Positions 1-7,111 of a stretch of 64,000 nucleotides of DNA are shown here, piece after piece. Within the stretch, counting starts at the first letter, position 1. Each line of letters opens with the position of its first letter. The position numbers and the translations under genes were made by a program. Source of the stretch: an uncultured Aquimarina sp. (GTDB lineage: Bacteria > Bacteroidota > Bacteroidia > Flavobacteriales > Flavobacteriaceae); assembly GCA_947502885.1 (NCBI GenBank), contig CANNBP010000004.1, positions 62,001 to 126,000 on the forward strand. The letters are read 5' to 3'. The notes under the pieces were generated by a model. That model had not been told where the DNA came from. It made no database searches and saw only the letters and a program-made list of their open reading frames with translations.

Positions 1-1
1 T

Positions 2-346
2 GACACTCACTTTGACAAAAAAGTAAATATGATTCCTAATGAAAAAGTCACATTTACGCAACACAATAAACAGATTACAAAAGAAAAAGTTGCTTACATG
101 AATAGTGTTATAAGCTGGAGAAATGGAAAAATACAATTTAGAAATAAATCTTTTAAGGATATAGCCTCTGATCTTAACATTCAGCAAAATGTATCTATAC
201 GTTTTAACAATGAAGAAGTATCTAACTATAAATTTACTGGAACATTTGAAAAAAATACTCCCGTATCAGAAATTTTAGAGGTCTTAAAATCAACAAAACA
301 CTTTGTTTATGAAACCATTTCTGAGAATGAATTTCTAATACAATAA
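2..346 (+). CDS. FecR-family anti-sigma factor, C-terminal fragment
   Basis: The reading frame is open to the left edge, so the ATG at 29 is probably internal and the gene begins outside the window. The visible 114 residues match the C-terminal part of Bacteroidota FecR proteins (DUF4974-like), with the late pattern 'FKDIASDLN', 'FTGTFEKNTPVSEILEVL' and a final 'FLIQ'. Family knowledge: these inner-membrane proteins hold an ECF sigma factor and are signalled by the STN domain of a TonB receptor. The next gene is such a receptor, so the two very likely form one cell-surface signalling unit. The sigma factor would lie upstream, out of view. Confidence 0.85.
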   Translation, partial: DTHFDKKVNMIPNEKVTFTQHNKQITKEKVAYMNSVISWRNGKIQFRNKSFKDIASDLNIQQNVSIRFNNEEVSNYKFTGTFEKNTPVSEILEVLKSTKHFVYETISENEFLIQ

Positions 347-350
347 AAAA

Positions 351-376
351 TGTGAGGAAACTGCCATTTCCCCACA
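351..376 (+). terminator. weak hairpin after the FecR-like gene
   Basis: Arms TGTGAGGAAA and TTTCCCCACA pair at nine of ten positions around a 6-nt loop, just after the stop at 346. No T-tract follows, so this could be an attenuator or an mRNA-stabilising hairpin between the anti-sigma and receptor genes rather than a full terminator. Confidence 0.3.
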
Positions 377-500
377 CTTAATTAATAAAATCAATACCTG
401 ATCGCAAAATCAGCACTAATTTCTAATGCTCTAAAAGTATGAAATTAAACTAGTTTCTGACAATTGAAGGCCTAGAAAATAGAAAAAACTGATTTTTTGA

Positions 501-3179
501 ATGAGATTACCGACAAGACATTACTATCTTTTAATATTAGTGATACTTATTTCCTTACACACTTTTTCGCAAACCAAGATATCCTTAGATGTAAAAAACA
601 CTCCTCTATATACGATAATTAAAGAAATTGAAACTCGAACGCCTTATAACTTCATTTACAATAATGACGAAATAAATGAGTATCAGAATTATAGTATTAC
701 AGTTACCGAAACAGAAATTACGACTGTACTAGATCTCCTTTTTCACGGTACCAGTATCACATACAACCTAAAAAACAAGCGTATTATTTTATCTAACAAG
801 AACCTTAATTTATCCACAGATAAAAATAGTATCAAATTCACCATTAATGGCACTCTAAAAAATGCAACCACAGGAGAAACTCTTTTAGGAGCTAGTATCT
901 TAATAAAGAATGAAAAACAAGGTGTAATTTCCAACGAGTATGGATACTACTCGATTACTTTACCACAAAAAGAATACACCTTACAATTCTCACATATTGG
1001 ATTTGACCCTTTTGAAATGCAAATTCATCTTACAGAAGATCAAAATTTAGATATTGAACTTTACCCTGTGGTAAACACTCTTGATGAAATTGTAATCATT
1101 TCTTCTAAGAACTCCAACAATAAGACAAACTCAGTAGGACTAGGCTTTAGCAATTTAAAGAGCGAAGACATCAAAAAACTACCTTCATTGCTAGGAGAAG
1201 CAGATGTCACAAGAGCATTTTTAACACAACCAGGAATAAATTCTGTGGGCGAAGGTGCCACAGGTTTTAATGTTAGAGGAGGAAATATTGATCAAAACCT
1301 AATTTTACTAGACGAAGCACCAATCTATAACTCTTCTCATATATTTGGGTTCTTTTCTGTTTTTAATACTGATGCAATAAAGAACATAAAGCTTTACAGA
1401 GAAGCCATTCCTTCTCGATATGGCGGAAGAGCATCATCAGTCGTAGATGTAAGACTTCGAGAAGGAAGTAATAAAATTTGGAAGGTAGAAGGCGGAATCG
1501 GAATGTTATTTTCCCGATTAACAGTAGAAGGACCTATAAAAAAAGATAAAATTAGTTTTCTTGCCTCTGGAAGAAAATCATACTTTGGTCTTTTAATTCC
1601 ACTTTTGAATGACGAAGATTTTAAAAATTCTAAATTAGATTTTGAGGATATAAGCCTCAAAGTAAACTGGAAAATCAATGCTACTAATAAAATCTTTGTT
1701 TCTGGATATTTTGGTTCAGATATCATGCAATTAAATTATACGACTAACTCTTCAAATGAAAATAATCAAAAAGAAAGAGTTGATTTAAGATGGAAGAATA
1801 GAACTGGAACAATACGATGGAATCACATTTTTTCGAACTCACTGTTCATGAATGTCTCGGGAATATATAGCAAATACAATTATGCCTTTTCTTCTCTTAA
1901 TGTTTTTGGCGGAGGTTTTTTAAACTCTTTAGGACCAACAATTGATTGGAGGTCTTCTATCGAAAATTGGATTTTAAAACCTGATTTTACATGGTACAGA
2001 AATGCTAAGACCACAATTAGATTTGGCATGCATAATACCTTTCATAAATTCGTTCCAGGAATCGTAGATGTAAATGAAGAAGGGAGAAATAATTTCAGAT
2101 TAAATACCGAGAGAGGGTTAGAAATAGCACCATATATAGAATATGAAAAAAAATGGAATCAACTATTGGTAAATGCAGGCCTACGATACTCTTGGTTTGC
2201 GAACTTAGGTCCAAACAGTATAGCTAATTATGATACAAACCTTCCTAAAACCATAAATACAATTACCGAAATCACTGACTATTCAAAAGGAAAAATCATA
2301 AAAAACTATTCTGGTATTGAACCTCGGCTCTCTCTAAATTATAATTTTGGAAAAAAACAATCGTTCAAAATTGGTTATAATCGGTTACTTCAATACTTAC
2401 ATCTAGTAACTAATTCTAACGCAACTTTACCATTTGACATTTGGAAACCTTCTGGCAAACACATTAAGCCTCTTGTAGTAAATCAAATCTCTGCAGGATA
2501 CAAAACTACATCCAAAAAAAATGCTTTTGATTTTCTTATAGAGACATATTATAAAACATTTAATTCTATGTTAGAATATAAAAATGGGGCAGACTTATTC
2601 GTTAATAGCAATCTAGAAACTCAATTGTTACCAGCTAAAGGGTATGCTTATGGTTCAGAGTTTAGCATCTATAAAAACACAGGGAGATTAACTGGGAATA
2701 TTAATTATACGTATGCCGTTACTAAAAGAAAGACAACCAGTCCGTTTAATTCTGAAAACATAAATAACGGAGATTATTATCCATCAAACTATGATAGACC
2801 ACATACTCTAAACACAACGACAACTTATAAGTTAGGAAAAAAATGGGATGTAACACTTTTTTTTAATTATCAAACCGGAAGACCCATCACAGTTCCAACA
2901 GGAAAAATAATTGTTGGTTCAGATCCATTTCTCACGTACTCAAACAGAAATCAATATAGGTTACCAGATACTCATAGATTGGATATTTCATTTTCATACA
3001 CTCCTAAAAACAAACTTAAAAAGTGGCAAAATAGTTGGTCATTTGGGATTTACAATCTATATGGTCGTAAAAATGCATTTTCTCAATACCACAGTTTTAA
3101 TTTAGGACAACTTGAGACATACCGATTTTCAACAATAGGTATACCTGTTCCATTTTTTACTTATAATTTTAAATTTTAA
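501..3179 (+). CDS. TonB-dependent outer-membrane receptor with STN signalling domain (FecA/SusC-like)
   Basis: 892 residues. A signal peptide (about 1-23, ending HTFSQ) is followed by a secretin/TonB N-terminal (STN) domain (about 25-105). Next come a CarboxypepD_reg beta-sandwich (about 112-198), a plug ('GFNVRGGNIDQNLILLDEAP', then 'SRYGGRASSVVDV') and a 22-strand type barrel ending in an aromatic residue (TYNFKF). The STN domain is the part known to talk to FecR anti-sigma factors, and a FecR fragment lies directly upstream. The DUF4249 lipoprotein starts 5 bp after the stop, so the two are co-transcribed. The substrate cannot be read from the sequence; a siderophore or other iron chelate is the usual guess for FecR-coupled receptors. 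Confidence 0.92.
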   Translation: MRLPTRHYYLLILVILISLHTFSQTKISLDVKNTPLYTIIKEIETRTPYNFIYNNDEINEYQNYSITVTETEITTVLDLLFHGTSITYNLKNKRIILSNKNLNLSTDKNSIKFTINGTLKNATTGETLLGASILIKNEKQGVISNEYGYYSITLPQKEYTLQFSHIGFDPFEMQIHLTEDQNLDIELYPVVNTLDEIVIISSKNSNNKTNSVGLGFSNLKSEDIKKLPSLLGEADVTRAFLTQPGINSVGEGATGFNVRGGNIDQNLILLDEAPIYNSSHIFGFFSVFNTDAIKNIKLYREAIPSRYGGRASSVVDVRLREGSNKIWKVEGGIGMLFSRLTVEGPIKKDKISFLASGRKSYFGLLIPLLNDEDFKNSKLDFEDISLKVNWKINATNKIFVSGYFGSDIMQLNYTTNSSNENNQKERVDLRWKNRTGTIRWNHIFSNSLFMNVSGIYSKYNYAFSSLNVFGGGFLNSLGPTIDWRSSIENWILKPDFTWYRNAKTTIRFGMHNTFHKFVPGIVDVNEEGRNNFRLNTERGLEIAPYIEYEKKWNQLLVNAGLRYSWFANLGPNSIANYDTNLPKTINTITEITDYSKGKIIKNYSGIEPRLSLNYNFGKKQSFKIGYNRLLQYLHLVTNSNATLPFDIWKPSGKHIKPLVVNQISAGYKTTSKKNAFDFLIETYYKTFNSMLEYKNGADLFVNSNLETQLLPAKGYAYGSEFSIYKNTGRLTGNINYTYAVTKRKTTSPFNSENINNGDYYPSNYDRPHTLNTTTTYKLGKKWDVTLFFNYQTGRPITVPTGKIIVGSDPFLTYSNRNQYRLPDTHRLDISFSYTPKNKLKKWQNSWSFGIYNLYGRKNAFSQYHSFNLGQLETYRFSTIGIPVPFFTYNFKF

Positions 3180-3184
3180 TTCAT

Positions 3185-4030
3185 ATGAAAACAGGTATTC
3201 ATTATATATTAAAAATTCTAATTTTTCTCACCTTAACAGGTTGTGTAGATGAAGTGACATCTGAACCTGAATTTGATCCTCAAATATTTATTACCGGAAG
3301 TTTAAATGCTGTAGAGAAAAATGCTACTCTTCGTATACAAAGAACGATTCCTGTTAATAGTACCACTCCAGACTTTATTAACAATGCTCAAATCACTTTG
3401 TACACCAAAGATCAGCAAGAAAATACATCTGTAGTCACAAAAAGCTTTAGTGTATCTGATGGTTCATATCAAACGACAGCTGTAATTGAGCCTATAGTTG
3501 GCAATCAATATTGGGTCGAAATTAATATACCTAATGAAGATATTTTTAGATCAACACCAGAAACACTTAAAAAAATTATCCCAATAAACAGTATCACAAT
3601 AGTTGACAATATACCACAAGTCAATTTTGATGACCCAGAAGAAGAACGAAATTTTTACTACCTAAGCATTATCTATTTAATCGATTTTAATGCAGTCGAT
3701 GCTGATGAATTAGTTCTAAACGACATACTTTTTAACGGTAACAAAAATGCTTTTTTAAAACCTCGAACAAACAAATTTTTTAAAACATTATCGGTAAGCT
3801 TAAATCATATTAACTCTAATACGTACCAATACCTTACAAATATTCTTACGCTAAAAGATCAAAACAACATCATCTCTGAAAATGAAAACCCCGGTGAGTT
3901 ATTTTCTACACCTCCAATAAATGTTACTGGTAATATGATGAATGTTACAAAAAACAAAGCTGCTCTAGGAAATTTTTCAGCGGTAAATTTTGACACTATG
4001 ACTTATAGTTCTAGTGCTACTACGAATTAA
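3185..4030 (+). CDS. DUF4249 family lipoprotein, partner of the TonB receptor
   Basis: 281 residues with a lipoprotein signal (lipobox LTGC, Cys about residue 20), followed by 'FDPQIFITGSLNA', typical of DUF4249. Family knowledge: DUF4249 lipoproteins are found mainly next to STN-containing TonB receptors in Bacteroidota and are assumed to sit at the outer membrane as substrate-binding or accessory partners. Length is at the lower end of the family. The 5-bp gap to the receptor supports translation from one mRNA. The ligand is unknown. Confidence 0.85.
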   Translation: MKTGIHYILKILIFLTLTGCVDEVTSEPEFDPQIFITGSLNAVEKNATLRIQRTIPVNSTTPDFINNAQITLYTKDQQENTSVVTKSFSVSDGSYQTTAVIEPIVGNQYWVEINIPNEDIFRSTPETLKKIIPINSITIVDNIPQVNFDDPEEERNFYYLSIIYLIDFNAVDADELVLNDILFNGNKNAFLKPRTNKFFKTLSVSLNHINSNTYQYLTNILTLKDQNNIISENENPGELFSTPPINVTGNMMNVTKNKAALGNFSAVNFDTMTYSSSATTN

Positions 4031-4085
4031 CATTAGTTTTAACCATTCATTCTTGCGACCCGATTTTTACAACTACAAAATAATT

Positions 4086-4274
4086 TTATTTATGTCCTTC
4101 TTCTGAATCATCGGGTTTACTTTTAGGTTTTAGTCGTTTTGCATCTTTAAGAGCTTTATGAATCATCCATTCTAGTTGCCCATTAACACTACGAAATTCA
4201 TCATCTGCCCATTTCTCAATCGACTTAAAAGTTTCTGGATCAATTCTAAGAACAAATGATTTTTTCTTACCCAT
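4086..4274 (-). CDS. Arc-like ribbon-helix-helix protein
   Basis: 62 residues. The N-terminal 'KKSFVLRIDPETFKSIEKWADDEFRSVNGQLEWMIHKAL' pattern is a ribbon-helix-helix fold like Arc/MetJ: one beta-strand for DNA contact, then two helices. A charged, probably disordered tail (KPKSKPDDSEEGHK) follows. Its start codon lies 3 bp after the stop of the SPFH gene, so the two are translationally linked. It may bind DNA, or may serve as a small partner of the membrane protein. Which is correct cannot be decided from sequence. Confidence 0.8.
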   Translation of the reverse strand: MGKKKSFVLRIDPETFKSIEKWADDEFRSVNGQLEWMIHKALKDAKRLKPKSKPDDSEEGHK

Positions 4275-4277
4275 AAA

Positions 4278-5132
4278 TTACGAATGTAGCGTTCCTGTAT
4301 TAATTACAGGGGTTGCTTCTTTATCTCCACATAAAACAACCATCAAATTACTTACCATAGAAGCCTTTTTATCATCATCAAAGTCAATTACATCATCTTC
4401 TGACAACTTAGTCAAAGCATCTTCAACCATACCAACAGCTCCTTCCACTATTTTCTTACGTGCTGCTACAATAGCCACAGCTTGTTGTCTTTTTAACATT
4501 GAACTTGCAATTTCTGGAGCATAGGCCAAATACCCGATTCTTGCTTCCATCACTTCAATCCCTGCAATACCCAAACGCTCTGTAATTTCATTCTCCAAAG
4601 CCTCATTCACTTCATTCATACCGGATAGCAAAGTAACTTCCTGTTTTCCATCAGCAAAGTTATCATAAGGATAAGACCCTGCAAGTTTTCTTACCGCTGC
4701 ATCCGTTTGTACACGCACAAATTCATCATACTGATCTACCTCAAAAGCAGCTTTATATGTATTATTTACTTTCCACACTAAAATTACATTAATCAAAATA
4801 GGATTACCAATCTTATCATTTACTTTTACCCGCTCACTATAAAAGTTTCTAGCTCTTAAAGAAATTCGTTGTTTTGCATAGAAGGGGTTTGCCCAAAAAA
4901 AGCCATTATCCTTTACCGTTCCCTTATACCCCCCGAAGAGCACCATAACTTTAGAACTATTAGGGTTAATAATAAAAAAACCTTTTGCAATAAACAGTAT
5001 TACAGCTACCAAAACCAAAAAAACTAAATTTTCTGTAACAATAATCCCTGTTATCATTGTAATGATAACTAATAGCAACACACCTAACATTACATAACCA
5101 TTACTAACTTTAATTTCTTTTTCTAATTTCAT
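4278..5132 (-). CDS. SPFH/band-7 domain membrane protein
   Basis: 284 residues. Two hydrophobic segments at about 13-32 and 34-52 anchor the protein. An SPFH (stomatin/prohibitin/flotillin/HflK-C) domain spans about 55-215 ('GFFIINPNSSKVMVLFGGYKGT', 'GFFWANPF', 'RVQTDAAVRKLAGSYPYDN'). A helical tail follows ('EIASSMLKRQQAVAIVAARKKIVEGAVGMVEDAL'). Such proteins form ring-like membrane scaffolds that organise proteases or microdomains. The short C-terminus and the downstream Arc-like gene form a pair I recognise from other Bacteroidota. No NfeD-type partner is present. Confidence 0.88.
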   Translation of the reverse strand: MKLEKEIKVSNGYVMLGVLLLVIITMITGIIVTENLVFLVLVAVILFIAKGFFIINPNSSKVMVLFGGYKGTVKDNGFFWANPFYAKQRISLRARNFYSERVKVNDKIGNPILINVILVWKVNNTYKAAFEVDQYDEFVRVQTDAAVRKLAGSYPYDNFADGKQEVTLLSGMNEVNEALENEITERLGIAGIEVMEARIGYLAYAPEIASSMLKRQQAVAIVAARKKIVEGAVGMVEDALTKLSEDDVIDFDDDKKASMVSNLMVVLCGDKEATPVINTGTLHS

Positions 5133-5206
5133 AATAATATCATTTTGATATCACAATAATACAACATTTTTTTGAGATTTATAAATATTAAAAATACAAA
5201 ACGCAA

Positions 5207-5237
5207 AAAACCACCCTTCTAACAAAAGGATGGTTTT
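5207..5237 (-). terminator. terminator of the hsp20 gene
   Basis: On the minus strand, AAAACCATCCTT and AAGGGTGGTTTT pair over 12 bp (one G-U) around a 7-nt loop, followed by TTTTTT. It lies 36 bp after the hsp20 stop and upstream of the SPFH gene, so the two are separate transcripts. Confidence 0.85.
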
Positions 5238-5273
5238 CAACATTACATAACTAACTAAAATATGAAATCACGT

Positions 5274-5708
5274 TTATGCGATATCAATCAATCTCTTAGG
5301 CGGGACTTTTGCTTCTTCTTTTTTAGGAAGTGTTATAGATAGTATCCCGCTATTATATGAAGCCTCTATTTCATTACCATTTACTGTTTCTGGCACTGTA
5401 AATGTTCTTTTAAATGTACTATAACTAAATTCCTTTCTAGTATACTTATTATCAGAATTATCTTCTTTCTCAGAAGAAACTTGAGAAGAAATAGTTAGCA
5501 CATCATTATCTAACTCTATATTAAAATTCTCTTTGACTAGCCCCGGAGCTGCCAAATCAAGTGTAAAACCACTATCAGTTTCTCTGATGTTAACAGCAGG
5601 AACGTTACGATTAATTTTGTTTGTTTCTGCTATCCCCCCTAACCAATCTGTAGTTAAAAACTCATCAAAAGGAAAGGGTAATCTATTTGTTCTTTTCACC
5701 AAACTCAT
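5274..5708 (-). CDS. small heat-shock protein, Hsp20/alpha-crystallin family
   Basis: 144 residues. A short N-terminal arm with 'LPFPFDEFLTTDW' precedes an alpha-crystallin domain (about 37-130: 'NIRETDSGFTLDLAAPGL', 'DNDVLTISSQ', 'RKEFSYSTFKRTFTVPE', 'ASYNSGILSITLPK'). The oligomerising C-terminal tail is short. It acts as an ATP-independent holdase that binds unfolding proteins in the cytoplasm. The gene has its own terminator and a palindrome about 77 bp upstream, which fits stand-alone stress control. Confidence 0.95.
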   Translation of the reverse strand: MSLVKRTNRLPFPFDEFLTTDWLGGIAETNKINRNVPAVNIRETDSGFTLDLAAPGLVKENFNIELDNDVLTISSQVSSEKEDNSDNKYTRKEFSYSTFKRTFTVPETVNGNEIEASYNSGILSITLPKKEEAKVPPKRLIDIA

Positions 5709-5784
5709 TGTATTTATTTTTAAAGGTTATTTTAATTTTAACTTCAATGAGTATATAGCAATTAGGATTCCAACACAAGATAAA

Positions 5785-5797
5785 TGACTTTTTGTCA
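5785..5797. promoter_or_regulatory. palindrome TGAC-N5-GTCA upstream of hsp20
   Basis: A perfect 4-5-4 inverted repeat, TGACTTTTTGTCA, lies 77 bp before the hsp20 start. On the hsp20 strand it is followed by TTTATCTTG, close to a -7 box. It may be a repressor or activator site for the heat-shock gene. The arms are short, so this is tentative. Confidence 0.25.
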
Positions 5798-5867
5798 CTA
5801 AACAACATCAATATACTGACACAATGTCTTAACACCTTACTTATACATGCCAAATAACCACAAAAAA

Positions 5868-5907
5868 AGCCCAAACAATGGCTAACTATGCATCCACTAT
5901 TTAGGCT
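5868..5907 (-). terminator. strong hairpin terminator after a short ORF
   Basis: Arms at 5868-5881 and 5894-5907 pair over 14 bp on the minus strand (three G-U pairs, no mismatch) around a 12-nt loop, followed by TTTTTTTG. It lies 33 bp after the stop of the short ORF at 5940-6038, far from hsp20, so it seems to end a separate short transcript. On the plus strand only a broken T-run follows. Confidence 0.8.
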
Positions 5908-5939
5908 CTTACCTTTTTTATAATAAACTATCGAAATTA

Positions 5940-6038
5940 TTATCTACGCATTGCCTGAGCACAAGCCGAAGGAAGATCTCGAATAAATCTTTTTAAAGTT
6001 TTAATATCAATAACAAATGTTTTGTAAAAAGGTTTCAT
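5940..6038 (-). CDS. candidate 32-residue basic peptide
   Basis: ATG at 6038, TAA at 5940. The product starts MKPFYKTFVIDIKTL and ends with a 'SACAQAMRR' tail. It is basic, has one Cys, and has no signal peptide. The gene sits alone in the 548-bp gap between hsp20 and the TerB-like gene. A strong terminator stands 33 bp after it, and a near-consensus -7 box on the minus strand (TTACTTTG, 6062-6069) stands about 25 bp before it. I do not recognise it; it could also be a leader or a small RNA with a chance ORF. The rest of the gap (6070-6256) shows only a 10-bp palindrome TTGTCGACAA at 6193-6202. Confidence 0.4.
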   Translation of the reverse strand: MKPFYKTFVIDIKTLKRFIRDLPSACAQAMRR

Positions 6039-6256
6039 AATTAGATTTTAAGATTAAACAACAAAGTAATTATCGTAATTGACTTCTTAAAAACTGACTT
6101 ATTAAACAATCTTACACTAAATTAACTCTTTATAATCAACTTTTAATCAAACATTTATAACAAAAAATATAAAATTCGATCAAAAACAATTATTGTCGAC
6201 AACAACCTATTATCCAATCAAAATTTATCACTTCGCCGCCTTTATACACTCAAAAA

Positions 6257-6658
6257 TCAATTATAAAAACGAGTGAAAATAGAGATCAATTCTTTAGGAG
6301 GGATCACCTTATTTGGGTAATTATGCATCTCATTCAATACAGTATCAATCGCTTCGGGACGTAAACCCATTTGCAACCCCATATCTTTAATTTTACTTGT
6401 TTCTAAAGGAGAAGTTTCCTGATCAATATTCATCAATAAAACTAACCTATGAAACTGAAGAATACGTTGTGACTCTGGTTTCAGGTTCTTTTTTTCTGGT
6501 TCTTTCTCTATCAAACCATCTACTTCAACCTTAGTTATGTTTAGTTGAGATGCAACAGCTAAAATAAAATCGTATTCCTGATCTTTAAATTTATTATCAG
6601 ATTTAGCAAACTGTATCATTTCAGACAACAAGCTCAATTTTTCCTCTTTACTATACAT
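6257..6658 (-). CDS. TerB-like helical protein
   Basis: 133 residues, all predicted helical, beginning 'SKEEKLSLLSEMIQFAKSDNKFKDQEYDFI'. This is the TerB/DjlA-like pattern, in which the first helix pair ends in an acidic metal-binding-like turn. Family knowledge: TerB-like domains occur in tellurite-resistance and other stress proteins and may bind metal or act as adaptors. There are no other ter genes nearby. It is cytoplasmic with no signal peptide. It is divergent from the DUF1456 gene. Confidence 0.65.
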   Translation of the reverse strand: MYSKEEKLSLLSEMIQFAKSDNKFKDQEYDFILAVASQLNITKVEVDGLIEKEPEKKNLKPESQRILQFHRLVLLMNIDQETSPLETSKIKDMGLQMGLRPEAIDTVLNEMHNYPNKVIPPKELISIFTRFYN

Positions 6659-6762
6659 GTTCCTTATTTACTTTTTGAGGTCGAAAATAGCAAATTTCAC
6701 TTAAACGCATCTTATTATTTTATGATGTTATATTTTTTCATTTTTTAAAGTTCAAAAAAACA

Positions 6763-6770
6763 TACCTTTG
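6763..6770 (+). promoter_or_regulatory. -7 box TACCTTTG of the DUF1456 gene
   Basis: A perfect TAnnTTTG element ends only 4 bp before the ATG at 6775. Bacteroidota promoters normally start transcription a few bases after this box, so the mRNA is predicted to begin at or within a base or two of the ATG, i.e. to be leaderless. The -33 region is weak. Confidence 0.6.
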
Positions 6771-6774
6771 CACT

Positions 6775-7041
6775 ATGGGTTTAACAAATAATGATATTTT
6801 TAAAAAATTAAGAGTCGCACACAAATTACGCGATGATGATATAGTAAAAATCTGCTCTCTTGTTGATTTTAAAGTCACAAAAAGTGAATTAGGGGCTATT
6901 TTCAGAAACGAAAATCATCCGAAATATATGGAGTGTGGAGACCAAATTCTTCGTAATTTTTTAAATGGACTGATAATACACCTTCGAGGACCTATGCCTC
7001 CAAAAAATAACGATACAAATAAAGAAAAGAAAACGAACTAA
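6775..7041 (+). CDS. DUF1456 family protein, single-repeat form
   Basis: 88 residues. 'LTNNDIFKKLRVAHKLRDDDIVKIC' and 'LGAIFRNENHPKYMECGDQILRNFLNGL' match the DUF1456 (YehS) repeat. YehS itself has two copies in about 150 residues; here there is one, followed by a charged tail rich in Lys/Asn. The function is unknown in all members I know. Start at 6775 is fixed by the promoter box immediately upstream. Confidence 0.8.
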   Translation: MGLTNNDIFKKLRVAHKLRDDDIVKICSLVDFKVTKSELGAIFRNENHPKYMECGDQILRNFLNGLIIHLRGPMPPKNNDTNKEKKTN

Positions 7042-7111
7042 CACTTTCAACTTCAAGCATAAATGCTTAATTTGGTTAGAGAATACTTTGTACCAACCTA
7101 ATTGACAGTTT

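Noticed and set aside
5683..5874. 63-residue minus-strand ORF upstream of hsp20
   Set aside because: It overlaps the hsp20 start and the terminator of the short ORF, with irregular Cys-rich composition. Treated as chance.
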